Positions 7,621 to 16,543 of a stretch of 24,382 bases of DNA are shown one piece after another. Each line of letters opens with the position of its first letter. Position 1 is the first letter of the stretch. Source of the stretch: an uncultured Treponema sp. Its GTDB lineage: Bacteria; Spirochaetota; Spirochaetia; Treponematales; Treponemataceae. A program made the translations under genes and the position numbers. The stretch is from positions 1 through 24,382 of the forward strand of contig CALELJ010000041.1 of NCBI GenBank assembly GCA_937902445.1, written 5' to 3'. The notes beneath the pieces were generated by a model. It ran no database searches and was not told the origin of the DNA. It saw nothing but the letters and a program-made list of their open reading frames with translations.

Positions 7621-9479
7621 ATAGCATTACCTTCCTGTCTTGTTTCAGTATTGTCGTATTTGTTGTTGAGCTCAAGTATGTGGGATGAGCTCTCCCGAAG
7701 CTTTTCGATGGTGTCTGAGATATTCGTTGCCGACGTTCCAAAATTGCGGACGCTTTTTGCGATCTGGGAAAGGGTTTCCACAATCTGATGGAATGAATTC
7801 GACTGTTCGTGCAGTGAATCTTTGAGACTGTTTGAGTTTACCGCAGTTTCATGGGCGGTCTTCTTGATGTCCTCAAATTCAGTTTTCAGCTTGGAACAGA
7901 TTACATTGCCTTCCTCTGTCTTTGCCATGCAATAGTTTCCCGTTGCGATAAGCTCTTCGCTGGATTGTGTTATGTCTATTATCTGGTCGTGGATGGCCTG
8001 TGTCAGGTCCATGGTATTGTCTGAAAGGCGGCGGGTTTCTTCCGCAACATTTGAAAAATCAATTCCCTTGATGTCAATGTTGTTTGCCTCAAGTTCAGCA
8101 TTGAAAGCAACTGTTTTTGTCTGTTCCGCGATCTTGTCAATCAGATTGATTACATCCTGAATGCCTGTGATTTTGGCGGAAAGTTTCTTGAGATTTTCGA
8201 TAGTTATTCTGTTTGTGTCAGTGATTTCCTGGATCTTGTTGAAGTTATCATTGAGCTCAAAAGAAGTGAAGTCAATCCTATCCAGTGTCTTTGAGGCGAC
8301 TGTTATGACCTCATCGAAGCTGCTTTCGATTTTCTTTGACAGATGCTTTACGCTCTGCATTGTCGCAAGAATTTCCTCGATGTTCGCAGACTGTTTGATG
8401 ACGTTTTCCTTTGTCTGGTTTGAAACCTGGGAGAGAAGTCTTGTTACTTCCTCTATGTCCTGGTTTGTTTTTGCGTTGTTTCTTATCAGTGAGTCAAAGA
8501 TGAGGATTGTTCTGTTGATAAGATACATGGTGTATGAGAATTCGCTGAATAGATCAGTCTCGAAAAGGTTCTTTTGGTCTACTTTCTTGTTCTTGAGCAG
8601 GACAAGGGAGTTCTGCATGAGGGCCGTATTGTTTTCCATTCTGGCATAATAAAAATAGATGAGAAGACAGGTACTCAATGCATTGGCGATGGTTATCTTC
8701 AATATAAATGCCATGGCTTCCGACCTTGTTAGTGTAGTCTTGATGAAAAATCCCATTTTTTCCGTTTCCGAAAGAAATCTTGAGACGATGGTTCCGGTTT
8801 CAGCGTATAAAGTCTGGGGATGGAATGAATAGAAGACTGCGTGGAATGAAATCAATGCAGTTCCAACAATCGGGAGCACAAAATATAGAATGAAATAGGC
8901 GTTCTGTGACAGTCCGAAGATTTTTTTTGTTGAAAGGGCAACTCCCTGGTCGACTATGGTCGAAGCAATTCTGCTGCATTTTATTTCAAGTACGAATATC
9001 TCAACTAATATGACGATATAGGCTAAAGATATGTATAGATGAAAGTAGAGAATGCAAATATGTAAATCCGCATGCTGGAAGAAATATGCGCCGCAGGAAT
9101 ATAGAAGCCCGTTCAGGATAAAAAGGACGCCAAGATGAATTGCTTTATGTATCGGGAAAATTCCAATGCCCTGAAGAAGTTCTGTTCTTCCTTTTTCCGT
9201 AAGTCCTGTTGATTGCCAGTATATGATCTTGTTTGAAAGCGGTTTTATGTTTGTGTGATAAAAAATGATGTCAAAGATAATCATCAGCAGGGCAGACATC
9301 ATGACCAGCAGTATCAGCTGCAAGGGTGTGTAGTCGATTGCCAGCTTTGCAACAAGACCGCAGTAAAAAATTATAAATGTATTTGAGATTATCACAAGAG
9401 GAAATTCAAATGAATAAATCTGAAGCTCAAAACTTTTTTTTTGTTTTGCTTTATAAAATCTTTCAAAAAGGTTTATCAT
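7617..9479 (-). CDS. Methyl-accepting chemotaxis protein-like receptor 3, six-TM, longer TM5-TM6 loop
   Basis: 620 aa, the longest of the four receptors. Six hydrophobic segments are at about 27-48, 52-74, 110-133, 140-166, 194-216 and 256-278. The extra length is mainly a roughly 40-residue loop between TM5 and TM6, the only candidate external sensing surface among the paralogues. The shared GRTELLQGIGIFP motif precedes TM3 and KKIFGLS precedes TM5. The hairpin tip is EQTKTVAFNAELEA (to residue 465), then NVAEETRRLSDNT; the residue matching Tsr R388 is Asn. Its ATG overlaps the receptor 4 stop by 4 bp (ATGA), and its own stop overlaps the receptor 2 ATG the same way. Confidence 0.9.
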   Translation of the reverse strand: MINLFERFYKAKQKKSFELQIYSFEFPLVIISNTFIIFYCGLVAKLAIDYTPLQLILLVMMSALLMIIFDIIFYHTNIKPLSNKIIYWQSTGLTEKGRTELLQGIGIFPIHKAIHLGVLFILNGLLYSCGAYFFQHADLHICILYFHLYISLAYIVILVEIFVLEIKCSRIASTIVDQGVALSTKKIFGLSQNAYFILYFVLPIVGTALISFHAVFYSFHPQTLYAETGTIVSRFLSETEKMGFFIKTTLTRSEAMAFILKITIANALSTCLLIYFYYARMENNTALMQNSLVLLKNKKVDQKNLFETDLFSEFSYTMYLINRTILIFDSLIRNNAKTNQDIEEVTRLLSQVSNQTKENVIKQSANIEEILATMQSVKHLSKKIESSFDEVITVASKTLDRIDFTSFELNDNFNKIQEITDTNRITIENLKKLSAKITGIQDVINLIDKIAEQTKTVAFNAELEANNIDIKGIDFSNVAEETRRLSDNTMDLTQAIHDQIIDITQSSEELIATGNYCMAKTEEGNVICSKLKTEFEDIKKTAHETAVNSNSLKDSLHEQSNSFHQIVETLSQIAKSVRNFGTSATNISDTIEKLRESSSHILELNNKYDNTETRQEGNAI

Positions 9480-11233
9480 GACTTGCCTCCGGTTTTACTT
9501 TTGAATCCAAGATTCGCTGCTGTTTCACGAAGGGATTTTGTCTCGACGCTTATTTTCTGGGATGCCTGGGAAAAATTCTCAAAGCCGGAATTTATTTCAG
9601 AAAGAGTCGTGTTGATCTGTTCGAAGGCGCTTTGCTGGACATCGGTAATGTCTACGGTTTTTTTCAGGCTTTCTGCAGTAATGTCACTTGAAATGCACAG
9701 TTCCTTGAAGTGCTGCTCAAGTTTTGAGTAGAACTCACTTCCTTCTCGTGTTTTCTGCGTTCCTGATTCGCTGGAGATGATAAGGTTGTCACAGGAATGG
9801 AGTATATCGGTAAGACGCTGACGAATCTCAAAGATCGAGTTTTTCATGGAAGCGGCAAGCCTTAAGATTTCATTTGAAACAATATGGAATTTATCTCCTT
9901 TTTCTCCTGCGATTGATGCTTCGAGTTCCGCATTGAATGCTATCGTTTTTGTACGTTCAGCAACGGAATCGATGGCGTTGACGACGGAATGAATGGCTTC
10001 AACCTTGTCGCTTAAATCTTTTATACCGTAGATTGTCTCAAGATTTGACTGTGTGATTTCTGCCATCTTCTGGATGCCCGATGAAAGAAGTGTTGATGAA
10101 GTGTCAGCCGAAGTTTTTGTGAGGTATGCTGATCTTTGTATCAGGTCGATGTGGGAAGAAATATCCTTGTGCTGCCGTTTTGCATTTTCCATTGTAGCAA
10201 GACACTGTCTGATGGCTGCTGCTTCGGAAATTGATGTTTCGGCCGTAATGTTTGCATCCTGCGAAAGTTTCTGCGATGATTCCGCGATGTTTTCTCCTGT
10301 CAACGCCGCTTCAACGGAAATGTCCCTGAGATAGTTGATGAGTTCGTCGATAAGATAGATGCTGTATGAGAATTCATTGCTCAAATCTGTTGGAAGAAAG
10401 AGATCCGCCTTGTGGTTTTCTGTAAGGATTTCAAGGATCTGGATGATTTTCTTTGTGCTCTGGGTGAAGCTTTTCTGCATGTGGTTTGCGATTGAATAGA
10501 TGACAATTGCATTTACAAGGAGAACGAAGGCGAAATTTATCAGAGTCAGTCTGATGTTCCAGCCGTCGTATACGTTCATGTAGATGATTGTAATCTGAAG
10601 CAATGCACCGATTATTGTCGGAAAAATGCAGAAATACAGGATTCTGTTTTTTGTGCTTTCGCCGTAGAACTGGTCCCTGTGTACGGTCTCAGAATTGATT
10701 CCCTGGCTTACAAGAGCGGTGGCCTTTTTTATGCAAAGTGTTTCTGTATAGCAGAAAGACTGTATTCCTGAAGTGTACAGCCCTGCGATGCAGCAGGTGA
10801 TTATGTAGATTATTGTTCGTATGGATATGTGGAATTTAAAAATCAGGATGAGAAATGGAATTACGGAAGCTCCGAGGACAACCAGCACAACCTCGATGCA
10901 GATGACCTTTGGACATTCTAGGAGGTCCTTGAGGAGTACAGTACGTTCATTGACTGAAAGTTCGCCTTTCTTGTTTTTTTCTAGACGGTCGGACATTTCC
11001 TTTACTAGAATTCTGTTTGTTCGAGGTGCTACAATGAACTGGGCAATCAGTGACATTGCGAGGACTGATGCGGTGAAGAAAATCATGTTTCCAAGATCCA
11101 TCATCCTGAAAATTCCGGAACTGAGCAAAGTATATGTGAAGAAAAAGGCACCGCAGAAAAGATTGTTCCATCTTCCGGTGTCCATCAATTCTACTTCAAA
11201 GGTCTTGTTGTTGAATAAATCCGTATTTTCCAT
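9476..11233 (-). CDS. Methyl-accepting chemotaxis protein-like receptor 4, six-TM, no periplasmic domain
   Basis: 585 aa, the first receptor gene in the operon order, 11 nt after the cyclase gene. Six hydrophobic segments are at about 25-43, 47-69, 109-132, 138-158, 197-219 and 228-249. NERTVLLKDLLECP precedes TM3. The tip is ERTKTIAFNAELEA (to residue 439) followed by IVSNEILRLAASM. This is the most diverged hairpin of the set: Q of the QTN motif is R, and the residue matching Tsr R388 is Ile. SISEAAAIRQCLATMENA occupies the methylation-helix position. Membrane location and CheW/CheA binding are inferred from the family. Confidence 0.9.
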   Translation of the reverse strand: MENTDLFNNKTFEVELMDTGRWNNLFCGAFFFTYTLLSSGIFRMMDLGNMIFFTASVLAMSLIAQFIVAPRTNRILVKEMSDRLEKNKKGELSVNERTVLLKDLLECPKVICIEVVLVVLGASVIPFLILIFKFHISIRTIIYIITCCIAGLYTSGIQSFCYTETLCIKKATALVSQGINSETVHRDQFYGESTKNRILYFCIFPTIIGALLQITIIYMNVYDGWNIRLTLINFAFVLLVNAIVIYSIANHMQKSFTQSTKKIIQILEILTENHKADLFLPTDLSNEFSYSIYLIDELINYLRDISVEAALTGENIAESSQKLSQDANITAETSISEAAAIRQCLATMENAKRQHKDISSHIDLIQRSAYLTKTSADTSSTLLSSGIQKMAEITQSNLETIYGIKDLSDKVEAIHSVVNAIDSVAERTKTIAFNAELEASIAGEKGDKFHIVSNEILRLAASMKNSIFEIRQRLTDILHSCDNLIISSESGTQKTREGSEFYSKLEQHFKELCISSDITAESLKKTVDITDVQQSAFEQINTTLSEINSGFENFSQASQKISVETKSLRETAANLGFKSKTGGKS

Positions 11234-11244
11234 AGTTGCCAGCC

Positions 11245-13119
11245 TTATTTAGAGGTTAGGGTGATAGCACCGTCCCAGTTTGCAGGCTTGTCCTTGATAA
11301 ATCTTTTGCATCGCTCAAGAAGAACTTTTGTTGCCCTGTCCCTTGGGGATAGAACTTTTGCAATCCTAAGATAGTCCTGTGCTCCGTTAAAATTGCCCAT
11401 GAGATACTGGTACAATCCCTTGCTGAAATTTTCTGTAAAGTTGTCGGAATACTTTTCCGGATCGGAATACAGCTCAAATATTTCAACTGGAATGGATTTT
11501 CCCTTGACCTTTACATTGTCCAGATATCGCAGATGGTGCTCCATGTGCCTGGTAAGGTATCTTCCAAATTCCATGTCAGATTCAGCGGCTTCTATATCCT
11601 GTTTTACAGCATCAGTAATGAGTATTGATGCACCGTAAAGCTTTGTAAGGTCTTCGATTCTTGAGGCAATGTTTACATCGTCTCCAATGACAGTGTATTC
11701 CTTTTTGTCCTCACTGCCGATGGTTCCGGAAATTGGAAGACCATAATGGATTCCGATACCAACCTTGAATTCACATCCTTCCGGTATGTTCAGCATGCTG
11801 GTATCAAGTTTTTCAATTTCCTGCATCATTTCCATGGCGGCGTTTGCTGCACGGAACCCATTGTATTTGTAGCTTTCAGGAACGCCAAACAGGGCCATGA
11901 TTTCGTCACCCATGAATTTGTCGATCGTTCCGCCGTGCTTCTTTATGATGTTGCCCATGAGTGAAAAATAATTGTTGAGGAAAGCAACTACATCTTCAGG
12001 CTGGTTTTTCTCCGTGATGGTTGTGAACTCGCGGATGTCCGCCATAAGGATAGCAACCTTGCGCTGTTCTCCAATGGACGATGTGATGGAGGTGTCTCCG
12101 GCAACGATGTCCTCGATGACTTTTGGCGGAAGAAATCGGCTGAAAGCATTTCTGATTTTTCTTTCCGCGTGTATGCTTTTGTTTGTAATGATGTTCTTTT
12201 CGATTATCGGAGCATATATTCCTGTAAGAAAGTCAAGGCGTTTCTGTGTCTCTGTATTCATCGTACTGTGGCCTGTTGTCGCAGTATGTATTGTGAACGG
12301 ATACTTCTTTGTCTGGTCCATGGGAAAAATATCGTAGTTCTTAAGCTTCTCCTTTTTGAAGGAGAACTGTTCTATGACAGATTCTGAGCAAAGTGAATCC
12401 TGCCAGTTGTAGTCTTTTCTTGATGGAATCCTTGCGGTGAAATCGGTCTGGCAGATTTTCTTGAAGTCCATGTAGTCCTGGTCCGTGATGGAATCAATAT
12501 GGTCGTAGTATTCAATTATCTGGTCGTCATTGACGAGAATTCCAAGGGCGTCGTAGTTGTAGATGTTGCTTATGTTTTTTGCCAGCTGGGTAAGAAGATG
12601 TTCCATGTCCCAGATGTAGTTTTCAACGTTGAAGGCATCACGGACCATGTACAGCTCGAAAAGTTCCTGTCCGAAAGACGATGTGATGAGATGTATGAGG
12701 TCCTTTTCCGACAGATCCTTTCCGGCCGGCTTTTTCTTTCCTGAATATTTGGCGGTGAGTTTTTCCACCATGGAAGAAAGGGATCCAAGGTTTTCTGATG
12801 AAGGAACATAGAAGGCGTCGCTTTTTGTTGTTTCAGCCCAGAACCTGGCGTCATTTTCCTGTGCCGAGGAACTTATGATGACGGCTGTGTTTTTTGTTTC
12901 ATCGAGACTCTTTATGACGTGGGTAAGGTTATAGCCGTTGATGACAGGAAGATCCGTTGAGACAATGAGACAGTCAGGCTGGTCCCTGAACATTTTTTTC
13001 AGGGCGTCGATACCATCTTTTGTCGTGTCTATCTGCCATCCTTCTTCTGAAAGGAACTCTTTGAGGAGGTCTGTAATTGTTTCTGAATCATAGGCAATGA
13101 GAATTTTCTTAGTTTTCAT
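11245..13119 (-). CDS. Pseudo-receiver / GAF-like / class III adenylate cyclase
   Basis: Probable output enzyme of the operon, 624 aa from the ATG at 13119 (numbering below counts an in-frame TTG one codon earlier). Residues 5-125 are a CheY-like receiver, but the phospho-acceptor position is Ser55 (LIVSTDLP), the first acidic residue is Tyr11, and the conserved Lys is Val106, so normal phosphorylation looks impossible. Residues about 165-315 look GAF-like. The cyclase domain (about 350-520) has both metal Asp residues (D362 in MADIREFT, D406 in KFMGDE), Lys402 and Thr477, the adenine-selecting pair known from cyanobacterial CyaC-type enzymes, and N484 and R488 of the transition-state set, so it should make cAMP. 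The C-terminal tail ends in WDGAITLTSK. The ATG overlaps the end of cheA by 11 bp, with AAGGA 8-9 nt upstream. Confidence 0.9.
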   Translation of the reverse strand: MKTKKILIAYDSETITDLLKEFLSEEGWQIDTTKDGIDALKKMFRDQPDCLIVSTDLPVINGYNLTHVIKSLDETKNTAVIISSSAQENDARFWAETTKSDAFYVPSSENLGSLSSMVEKLTAKYSGKKKPAGKDLSEKDLIHLITSSFGQELFELYMVRDAFNVENYIWDMEHLLTQLAKNISNIYNYDALGILVNDDQIIEYYDHIDSITDQDYMDFKKICQTDFTARIPSRKDYNWQDSLCSESVIEQFSFKKEKLKNYDIFPMDQTKKYPFTIHTATTGHSTMNTETQKRLDFLTGIYAPIIEKNIITNKSIHAERKIRNAFSRFLPPKVIEDIVAGDTSITSSIGEQRKVAILMADIREFTTITEKNQPEDVVAFLNNYFSLMGNIIKKHGGTIDKFMGDEIMALFGVPESYKYNGFRAANAAMEMMQEIEKLDTSMLNIPEGCEFKVGIGIHYGLPISGTIGSEDKKEYTVIGDDVNIASRIEDLTKLYGASILITDAVKQDIEAAESDMEFGRYLTRHMEHHLRYLDNVKVKGKSIPVEIFELYSDPEKYSDNFTENFSKGLYQYLMGNFNGAQDYLRIAKVLSPRDRATKVLLERCKRFIKDKPANWDGAITLTSK

Positions 13120-15220
13120 CAAGTAGTTCCTTTACCGCATCAAGAAGGTTTCCGCGCTGGAAATCAGATTTGACAATGAAGGCCTGTGCCCCAGCTTCCA
13201 TGAAAAGTTTTTTCGAATAGATGTCGTATGCCCCAGACACGACTATGACCGGAATGTTGTTTTTGTGTTCCAGTCTCCTTATATTTGACAGCAGTGTTTT
13301 TCCGTCCATTCTTGGCATGCTGATGTCTGTAATGACTATATCGATGTTCTTCTTGTGTATTTTTTCAAGGGCATCAACGCCATCTACTGCTGTCTCGACG
13401 GAATATCCGTCTGCCTCAATGATCGCCTGTTCAATCTGTCGTGTTGTAGCAGAATCATCGACGATGAGAACTGTACGTGTTTTTTTCTGGTTCTTTGAGA
13501 TGTATTTTTTTGTGTCATAGACAACAAGTTCTCGCATTTTCTGCATCATGCATGGAATGTCGATGACAGGAATTATCGCATAGTTTTCATCATAAACCAC
13601 GCCCTGAAGAGATTTCATTTTCTGAAGACAATCAGGCAGTGGAGTGATGATCACATTTTCATTCTGCTTGATGGAATCAACGATGATGCCCATTTTTGTC
13701 TCAAGGTATTCCACGATGATGACATTTGAAATGTCCTTCTGTTGGCCTGATCCAAGGATAGAAGAAAGAAAGTGCAGTGGTATGATCCTGTTGTGGACGT
13801 TTATGTAACGCTGGTTCTGCATTGTGATGATGTTGTCACCGGTAGTGGTAATGACTTCCGAAATATAATGGGATGGAATCATGACCTTTTCATCGCCGGA
13901 AATTACAAAGAGACCACGCTGTGTTGCAAGTGTAAGTGGAATGGAAAGTTCAAAAGTTGTTCCCTTGTCTTTTTCCGTAAAGATTCGGATCTTTCCCTTG
14001 ATCTTTTCCATTGCGTTTCTAAGGACGTCCAGCCCGATGCCGCGTCCTGAAATTTCAGTTGCTTTGGAAGATGTTGAAAAACCAGGAAGAAAAATGTACT
14101 GCTGGAGTTCCCTGTCAGGCATTGCTTCAATTTCCGACCTGTGGTTGGGATTCATCTCGATAGCCTTTTCACGGATCTTGTCATACTGGATTCCACAGCC
14201 GTCATCCATGACCGTTATGATGATTCTGTTTGAAACCTGTTTTGCATGAATGGAAATCAACCCCTGCCTGTCTTTTCCAAGGGCGGCTCTTGTTTCCTCG
14301 TCTTCAATTCCGTGGTCCAGGCAGTTTCTTACAAGGTGAAGGAGAACCGTTCTAAGCTGTTCAAGAATCACCTTGTCCAGCATGAATGTTGTTTCCGGTA
14401 TATCAACCGTAATGTTCTTCGCAAGGTTCATCGCTTCTTTTGTAATTTCTTTTTTCAATGGAGCGAGAACCATTTCAAGAGGAAGCATTCTGAGCGCGAA
14501 AATCTGATGCTGTGTTTCAAAGACGGCATTTTCCGTTGCTGCCAGATCCTCATGGAGCTGATGGGGAACTTCGTAAAGCCTTTCTGAATTCCTGTTTGCC
14601 AGTCGTTTCTCAAGGGCCTCAATCTGGTGCTTCAGGCGGAACTGCTTTATGACAAGGTTGTCGTATTCCTGGATTATGGCGTTGATCCTGTCGATGCTGA
14701 TGCGGACCGAAGTAATCTGGTCAAATGAAGTCGTGGTCGTAAAATTTTCTTCCCACTCATCGTGCAGTTCGGAATCATCCCCAAAGGTGCCCGTAGTGTC
14801 CGTCCACAAAACAAGGCTGTCAGGATCAAAGAAGAATCCTGAGGCGGCTCTTTCACATGTTTCAGTGAAATTGTCGATCTTGACTTCGGAACTGCCAGTC
14901 TTTGCAATCTTTGTAAGGATCAAGTCAATGAGTTCCGTGCATTTAAATGAAAGCTTCACTATGTTCGTAGTGAACTCAATTTTTTTCTCGAGGATGCCTT
15001 TGAAAACAGATTCCAGATGATGGGCGACATTCTCCACCGACTTATAGTCCAGCATTCTTGAAGAACCCTTGATGGTGTGTAATAGCCTGAGAATTTCAGT
15101 TGTAGGCTCCTCGTCATCAGGAGAATTTTTCAAGGAAATGATATGAGAATTTATGCTGTCTATGTGTTCCCTGACTTCTGCGATATAGCTGTCAACGAAG
15201 TTTTCCTTTGAAAATGCCAT
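13109..15220 (-). CDS. cheA: Hybrid chemotaxis histidine kinase CheA-REC (WspE/FrzE-like architecture)
   Basis: 703 aa. Domains in order: Hpt/P1 with the phosphorylated His48 in LLHTIKGSS; a linker of roughly 100-160 with no clear P2 domain; dimerisation helices about 165-250; HATPase with N-box LVRNCLDHGIE (N299), G1 DDGCG (339-343), F-box FLPGFST and G2 GRGIGLD (392-398); CheW-like P5 (about 433-560); and a C-terminal receiver (583-700) with VDDS, D632 in ITDISMP, Ser662 and Lys684, all intact. An intact receiver fused to CheA is typical of Wsp, Frz and other non-flagellar pathways, where it can act as phosphate sink or output. The start abuts the cheR stop with no gap, and GGAG lies 5 nt before the ATG. 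Confidence 0.95.
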   Translation of the reverse strand: MAFSKENFVDSYIAEVREHIDSINSHIISLKNSPDDEEPTTEILRLLHTIKGSSRMLDYKSVENVAHHLESVFKGILEKKIEFTTNIVKLSFKCTELIDLILTKIAKTGSSEVKIDNFTETCERAASGFFFDPDSLVLWTDTTGTFGDDSELHDEWEENFTTTTSFDQITSVRISIDRINAIIQEYDNLVIKQFRLKHQIEALEKRLANRNSERLYEVPHQLHEDLAATENAVFETQHQIFALRMLPLEMVLAPLKKEITKEAMNLAKNITVDIPETTFMLDKVILEQLRTVLLHLVRNCLDHGIEDEETRAALGKDRQGLISIHAKQVSNRIIITVMDDGCGIQYDKIREKAIEMNPNHRSEIEAMPDRELQQYIFLPGFSTSSKATEISGRGIGLDVLRNAMEKIKGKIRIFTEKDKGTTFELSIPLTLATQRGLFVISGDEKVMIPSHYISEVITTTGDNIITMQNQRYINVHNRIIPLHFLSSILGSGQQKDISNVIIVEYLETKMGIIVDSIKQNENVIITPLPDCLQKMKSLQGVVYDENYAIIPVIDIPCMMQKMRELVVYDTKKYISKNQKKTRTVLIVDDSATTRQIEQAIIEADGYSVETAVDGVDALEKIHKKNIDIVITDISMPRMDGKTLLSNIRRLEHKNNIPVIVVSGAYDIYSKKLFMEAGAQAFIVKSDFQRGNLLDAVKELLDEN

Positions 15221-16528
15221 CTATTCTCCAATTTCATTACGGATTTCCTCAATGTTCTTTTGACATAAAGGAATGAAATATGCCGGATCAAAATCTATTG
15301 TAAAATTATAACATACTTTTCCTGTTTTTAAATAAGATGTAAGGATATTTATGGCTTCTGCAAAAGTTTTTGAAGCTTTGTTGAATTTTCCTATATGTTT
15401 GTATGTGAATCCTGCCATTACAACAGCAGGCCAGAATTCCCCGTTCAAAGTTTTTGATTTGAAAAAAAGTTTCTCCGCTTTTTCATAGGATTCCTTCTGG
15501 TATTCAATCATTGCGAGGAAAAAGAATTTGTACTCAAGCTGGGAAAGTGAAAAATCGGCGTTTTCTACAAGTTCCGCGGCTTTATTGAAATTTGAGCAGT
15601 CTATGCATCTCATGATTTTTTTGCATTTTTGTGCCAGCAACTGCAGCGAGTCTTCTGCCGGTGATGTGTTTTCAGGCGGAACTTTTACCGCCGCTTTTGT
15701 CTTTACTGAAATCTGTTTTGGGGGGATTGGTTTTTCTTTTTTTGCTTTTTGCAGATAGTAAACGTTGCCTGACTGTTTTTTTCTGAAAAGTTCCGGGCAG
15801 TTAACTGACGCGATTTCATTCATGGAAAGCATGATTATTCCGTCAGGTTTCAGGAATTTCCAAAGATAGGTGAGGATCTTCTGTTTGGTTTCATCAGAAA
15901 AATATATGAAAACATTTCTCAGAAAAATCATGTCAAAGTATTCTGTAAAAAACGGAATGGATTCCGGCTCGTTTAGATTGACTTTCAGTATGTTTATGCA
16001 TTTTATGTGATTCTCTTCGACGGTCAGCACATCTTCTGATGACTTTCCAAGTTTCCTCACAAGATCGTGGTATCTGGTTCCGTCTGTCCTGAATGCATTT
16101 TTTTCATATTTTCCGACCTTGAATTTTTCCAGGGCCTGTGTATCTATGTCGGTTGCATGTATCTCCACATCCAATCCCATATGTCTGGTCAGGGCATAGA
16201 TTGAAAGAGGTTCCTCTCCTGTTGAACAGGCGGCGCACCATATTTTAAGAGGCATGTTTTTCTTCCGCGGAAAAAATTCATTTCGCAGGAAATCAAACTG
16301 GGATTCCTCCCGGAAAAAATATGTTTCATTTACCGTGATTGAATTTATGAGCCTTGAAAGTTCCTTTGCATCGCCTTTAAGAAGGGTGCTGTAGGATTCG
16401 ATGTTCATGTTCAGGGCTTTCATGCGCTCTGAGATATGGAAAACTGCAGACGGTTCATGGGCCTTTGTCAGAATGATTCCGCAGTTTCGGGTGATTATGT
16501 TCCGGAGATTTGGAGTAAGGACGTTCAT
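15221..16528 (-). CDS. cheR: CheR methyltransferase with C-terminal TPR-like tail (WspC-like)
   Basis: SAM-dependent methyltransferase expected to methylate receptor glutamates, 435 aa, much longer than plain CheR (about 280). The N-terminal all-helical domain carries SITVNETYFFRE. The SAM-binding core has CAACSTGEEPLS, HATDID and FLRNVFIYF. After a Lys/Pro-rich linker near 270-290, the last 150 residues are helical with TPR-like features (NFNKAAELVENADF, ESYEKAEKLFFKSKTL, GKFNKASKTFAEAINIL). TPR-bearing CheR proteins such as WspC and FrzF belong to non-motility pathways. The TPRs may replace the receptor pentapeptide tether, which the receptors here lack. It begins 15 nt after cheB. Confidence 0.92.
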   Translation of the reverse strand: MNVLTPNLRNIITRNCGIILTKAHEPSAVFHISERMKALNMNIESYSTLLKGDAKELSRLINSITVNETYFFREESQFDFLRNEFFPRKKNMPLKIWCAACSTGEEPLSIYALTRHMGLDVEIHATDIDTQALEKFKVGKYEKNAFRTDGTRYHDLVRKLGKSSEDVLTVEENHIKCINILKVNLNEPESIPFFTEYFDMIFLRNVFIYFSDETKQKILTYLWKFLKPDGIIMLSMNEIASVNCPELFRKKQSGNVYYLQKAKKEKPIPPKQISVKTKAAVKVPPENTSPAEDSLQLLAQKCKKIMRCIDCSNFNKAAELVENADFSLSQLEYKFFFLAMIEYQKESYEKAEKLFFKSKTLNGEFWPAVVMAGFTYKHIGKFNKASKTFAEAINILTSYLKTGKVCYNFTIDFDPAYFIPLCQKNIEEIRNEIGE

Positions 16529-16543
16529 AAAGATACCTGGCTC

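Noticed and set aside
4059..8649. Many plus-strand open frames of 60-160 aa opposite the receptor genes
   Set aside because: Shadow frames of low-complexity coiled-coil coding sequence; no SD, no recognisable domains, and full overlap with real genes.
12950..12975. Asp57 of the cyclase receiver as the phospho-acceptor
   Set aside because: It is two residues from the proline where the family acceptor is four residues before it, so it lies outside the active-site position; kept only as a remote possibility in the finding.
13120..13122. TTG start for the cyclase one codon before the ATG
   Set aside because: The adjacent ATG at 13119 is the better start and has AAGGA at a suitable distance.
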